A DNA stretch of 64,000 nucleotides, from NCBI RefSeq assembly GCF_001651805.1, contig NZ_CP015839.1, forward strand, positions 1,798,001 through 1,862,000. Direction: 5' to 3'. The translations under genes were made by a program, and so were the position numbers. This stretch comes from Marinobacterium aestuarii. Its GTDB lineage: Bacteria > Pseudomonadota > Gammaproteobacteria > Pseudomonadales > Balneatricaceae. Below the pieces are notes generated by a model. That model was not told the origin of the DNA. It was given only the letters and a program-made list of their open reading frames with translations, and did not search any database. Of the stretch, positions 63,200 through 64,000 are shown in pieces (positions within the stretch are counted from its first letter, which is position 1; every line of letters begins with the position of its first letter).

Positions 63200-64000
63200 A
63201 TGGCCAGCCAAGGCTCGGTTCTTATCACTGGCGGAGCCGGCTTTATCGGTTCCGAGTTGTCTCACTTGCTCAGCAAATGTGCGGAGCGCGTTATCATCGT
63301 CGACAGCCTGATCAACGGTAAGCGAGAGAACATCCAGAAACTGCTAACTGATCGTGTGACATTCTACTCATACGACATTTGTGATCTGGACAAGATGATA
63401 CCGCTGCTGAAAGAGGTGGACGTAGTTTTCCACCTCGCCTGTCTGGGGGTACGTCACTCGATACACTCGCCGTTGAAAAATCATGACGTCAACGCCACCG
63501 CCACCCTGAACCTGTTGAAAGCCAGTCGCGAGGCGGGGGTCGGACGTTTTGTCTATGTTTCCAGCTCGGAAGTGTACGGTACCGCCCAGTGGGTGCCGAT
63601 GACCGAAAACCATCCCACATTGCCCATGACTGTCTACGGCGGATCCAAGCTGGCCGGTGAGAGCTACACCCGCGCTTTCTTTCGTACTTATGAGTATCCG
63701 ACGGTGGTGGTTCGTCCCTTCAACAGTTTCGGTCCCCGCAGCCACCATGAGGGGGACAGCGGCGAGGTGATTCCCAAGTTTTTGCTACGGGCCATGACGG
63801 GCCATCCGCTGATCATCCACGGAGACGGATCTCAGACTCGTGATTTCACTTATGTCAGTGACACTGCTCGGGGGATTCTCTGCGCCGGGTTTTCCGAAAA
63901 AGCTGTGGGCCAGACGATCAACCTGGGACAGGGTGAAGAAATCACCATCAACGAACTCGCCCGTCTGGTTAATGAACTGGTTAAGGGCCGCACCGTGGAT
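63200..64000 (+). CDS. NDP-sugar epimerase/dehydratase (extended SDR), 3' end cut by window
   Basis: 267 residues are in the window. The nucleotide motif GGAGFIG is at 11-17. The catalytic Ser area is VSSSEVYGT (121-127), with Tyr146 and Lys150 in VYGGSKLAGE. RPFNSFGPRSHHEGDSGEVI and HGDGSQTRDFTYVSDTARG are typical of NAD-dependent UDP-glucose 4-epimerase/4,6-dehydratase relatives. The composition returns to GC-rich. It starts 16 bases after the acyltransferase stop, with GGCGGAG upstream. The exact reaction is not decided by sequence. Confidence 0.92.
   Translation, partial: MASQGSVLITGGAGFIGSELSHLLSKCAERVIIVDSLINGKRENIQKLLTDRVTFYSYDICDLDKMIPLLKEVDVVFHLACLGVRHSIHSPLKNHDVNATATLNLLKASREAGVGRFVYVSSSEVYGTAQWVPMTENHPTLPMTVYGGSKLAGESYTRAFFRTYEYPTVVVRPFNSFGPRSHHEGDSGEVIPKFLLRAMTGHPLIIHGDGSQTRDFTYVSDTARGILCAGFSEKAVGQTINLGQGEEITINELARLVNELVKGRTVD

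Overview
The window reads as a chromosomal segment of a marine-type gammaproteobacterium, probably near Oceanospirillales or Pseudomonadales. The evidence is a Na+-translocating NADH:quinone reductase operon, soluble transhydrogenase, LolCD, comEC-exbBD-lpxK-ycaR-kdsB, dnaX-ybaB-recR and an M18 aminopeptidase, all in moderately GC-rich DNA. I cannot fix the genus. From about 1 to 36.9 kb it is a conserved backbone. From about 37 kb to the end it is an accessory cell-surface polysaccharide locus.

Layout: 1-5.1 kb holds nqrB(partial)CDEF-apbE-nqrM for the sodium-pumping Na+-NQR. An intrinsic-terminator hairpin lies inside the apbE signal-peptide codons, and a ~115 bp tandem duplication sits at the apbE/nqrM junction. 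5.2-8 kb holds sthA, a small 3'-5' exonuclease, two small genes and a 54 bp MITE-like element. 8.1-11.8 kb holds a membrane EAL phosphodiesterase, then a PilZ / Tus-like / small membrane protein operon. 11.9-19.9 kb holds the lipoprotein-release, competence and lipid A/Kdo precursor genes. 19.9-23 kb holds an EmrAB-like efflux pair with a MarR regulator and a palindromic operator. 23.1-28.2 kb holds dnaX, with a textbook -1 frameshift site, then ybaB, recR, rnd, ycgL and ycgN. 28.4-36.9 kb holds an isolated rpsA, a coiled-coil protein, prc with an unknown coiled-coil neighbour, a lipoprotein FKBP, apeB and a LysE exporter.

37-57.3 kb, mostly on the minus strand, is an exopolysaccharide/capsule cluster. 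It encodes a DUF2264 protein, five glycosyltransferases, two asparagine-synthetase-like enzymes (one without the N-terminal nucleophile Cys), two secreted Kelch-like proteins (one fused to a parallel beta-helix), a low-molecular-weight phosphatase, an ATP-grasp protein, a NodB-like deacetylase and a PaaK-like adenylating enzyme. Several glycosyltransferases and the amidotransferase resemble families that accompany exosortase A (XrtA) systems, but no exosortase gene is in the window. Gene-poor gaps with decayed remnants, including a wrecked DegT aminotransferase, and a 165 bp MITE-like element mark repeated rearrangement.

58.2-64 kb on the plus strand is a nucleotide-sugar module: hexapeptide acetyltransferase, small EamA/SMR-like membrane protein, Gfo/Idh/MocA dehydrogenase, DegT aminotransferase, an unknown AT-rich two-domain protein, an LpxD-like acyltransferase and an NDP-sugar epimerase/dehydratase cut by the window end. 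The set fits synthesis of an acylated amino-sugar for O-antigen or capsule. No tRNA, rRNA or CRISPR array was seen.
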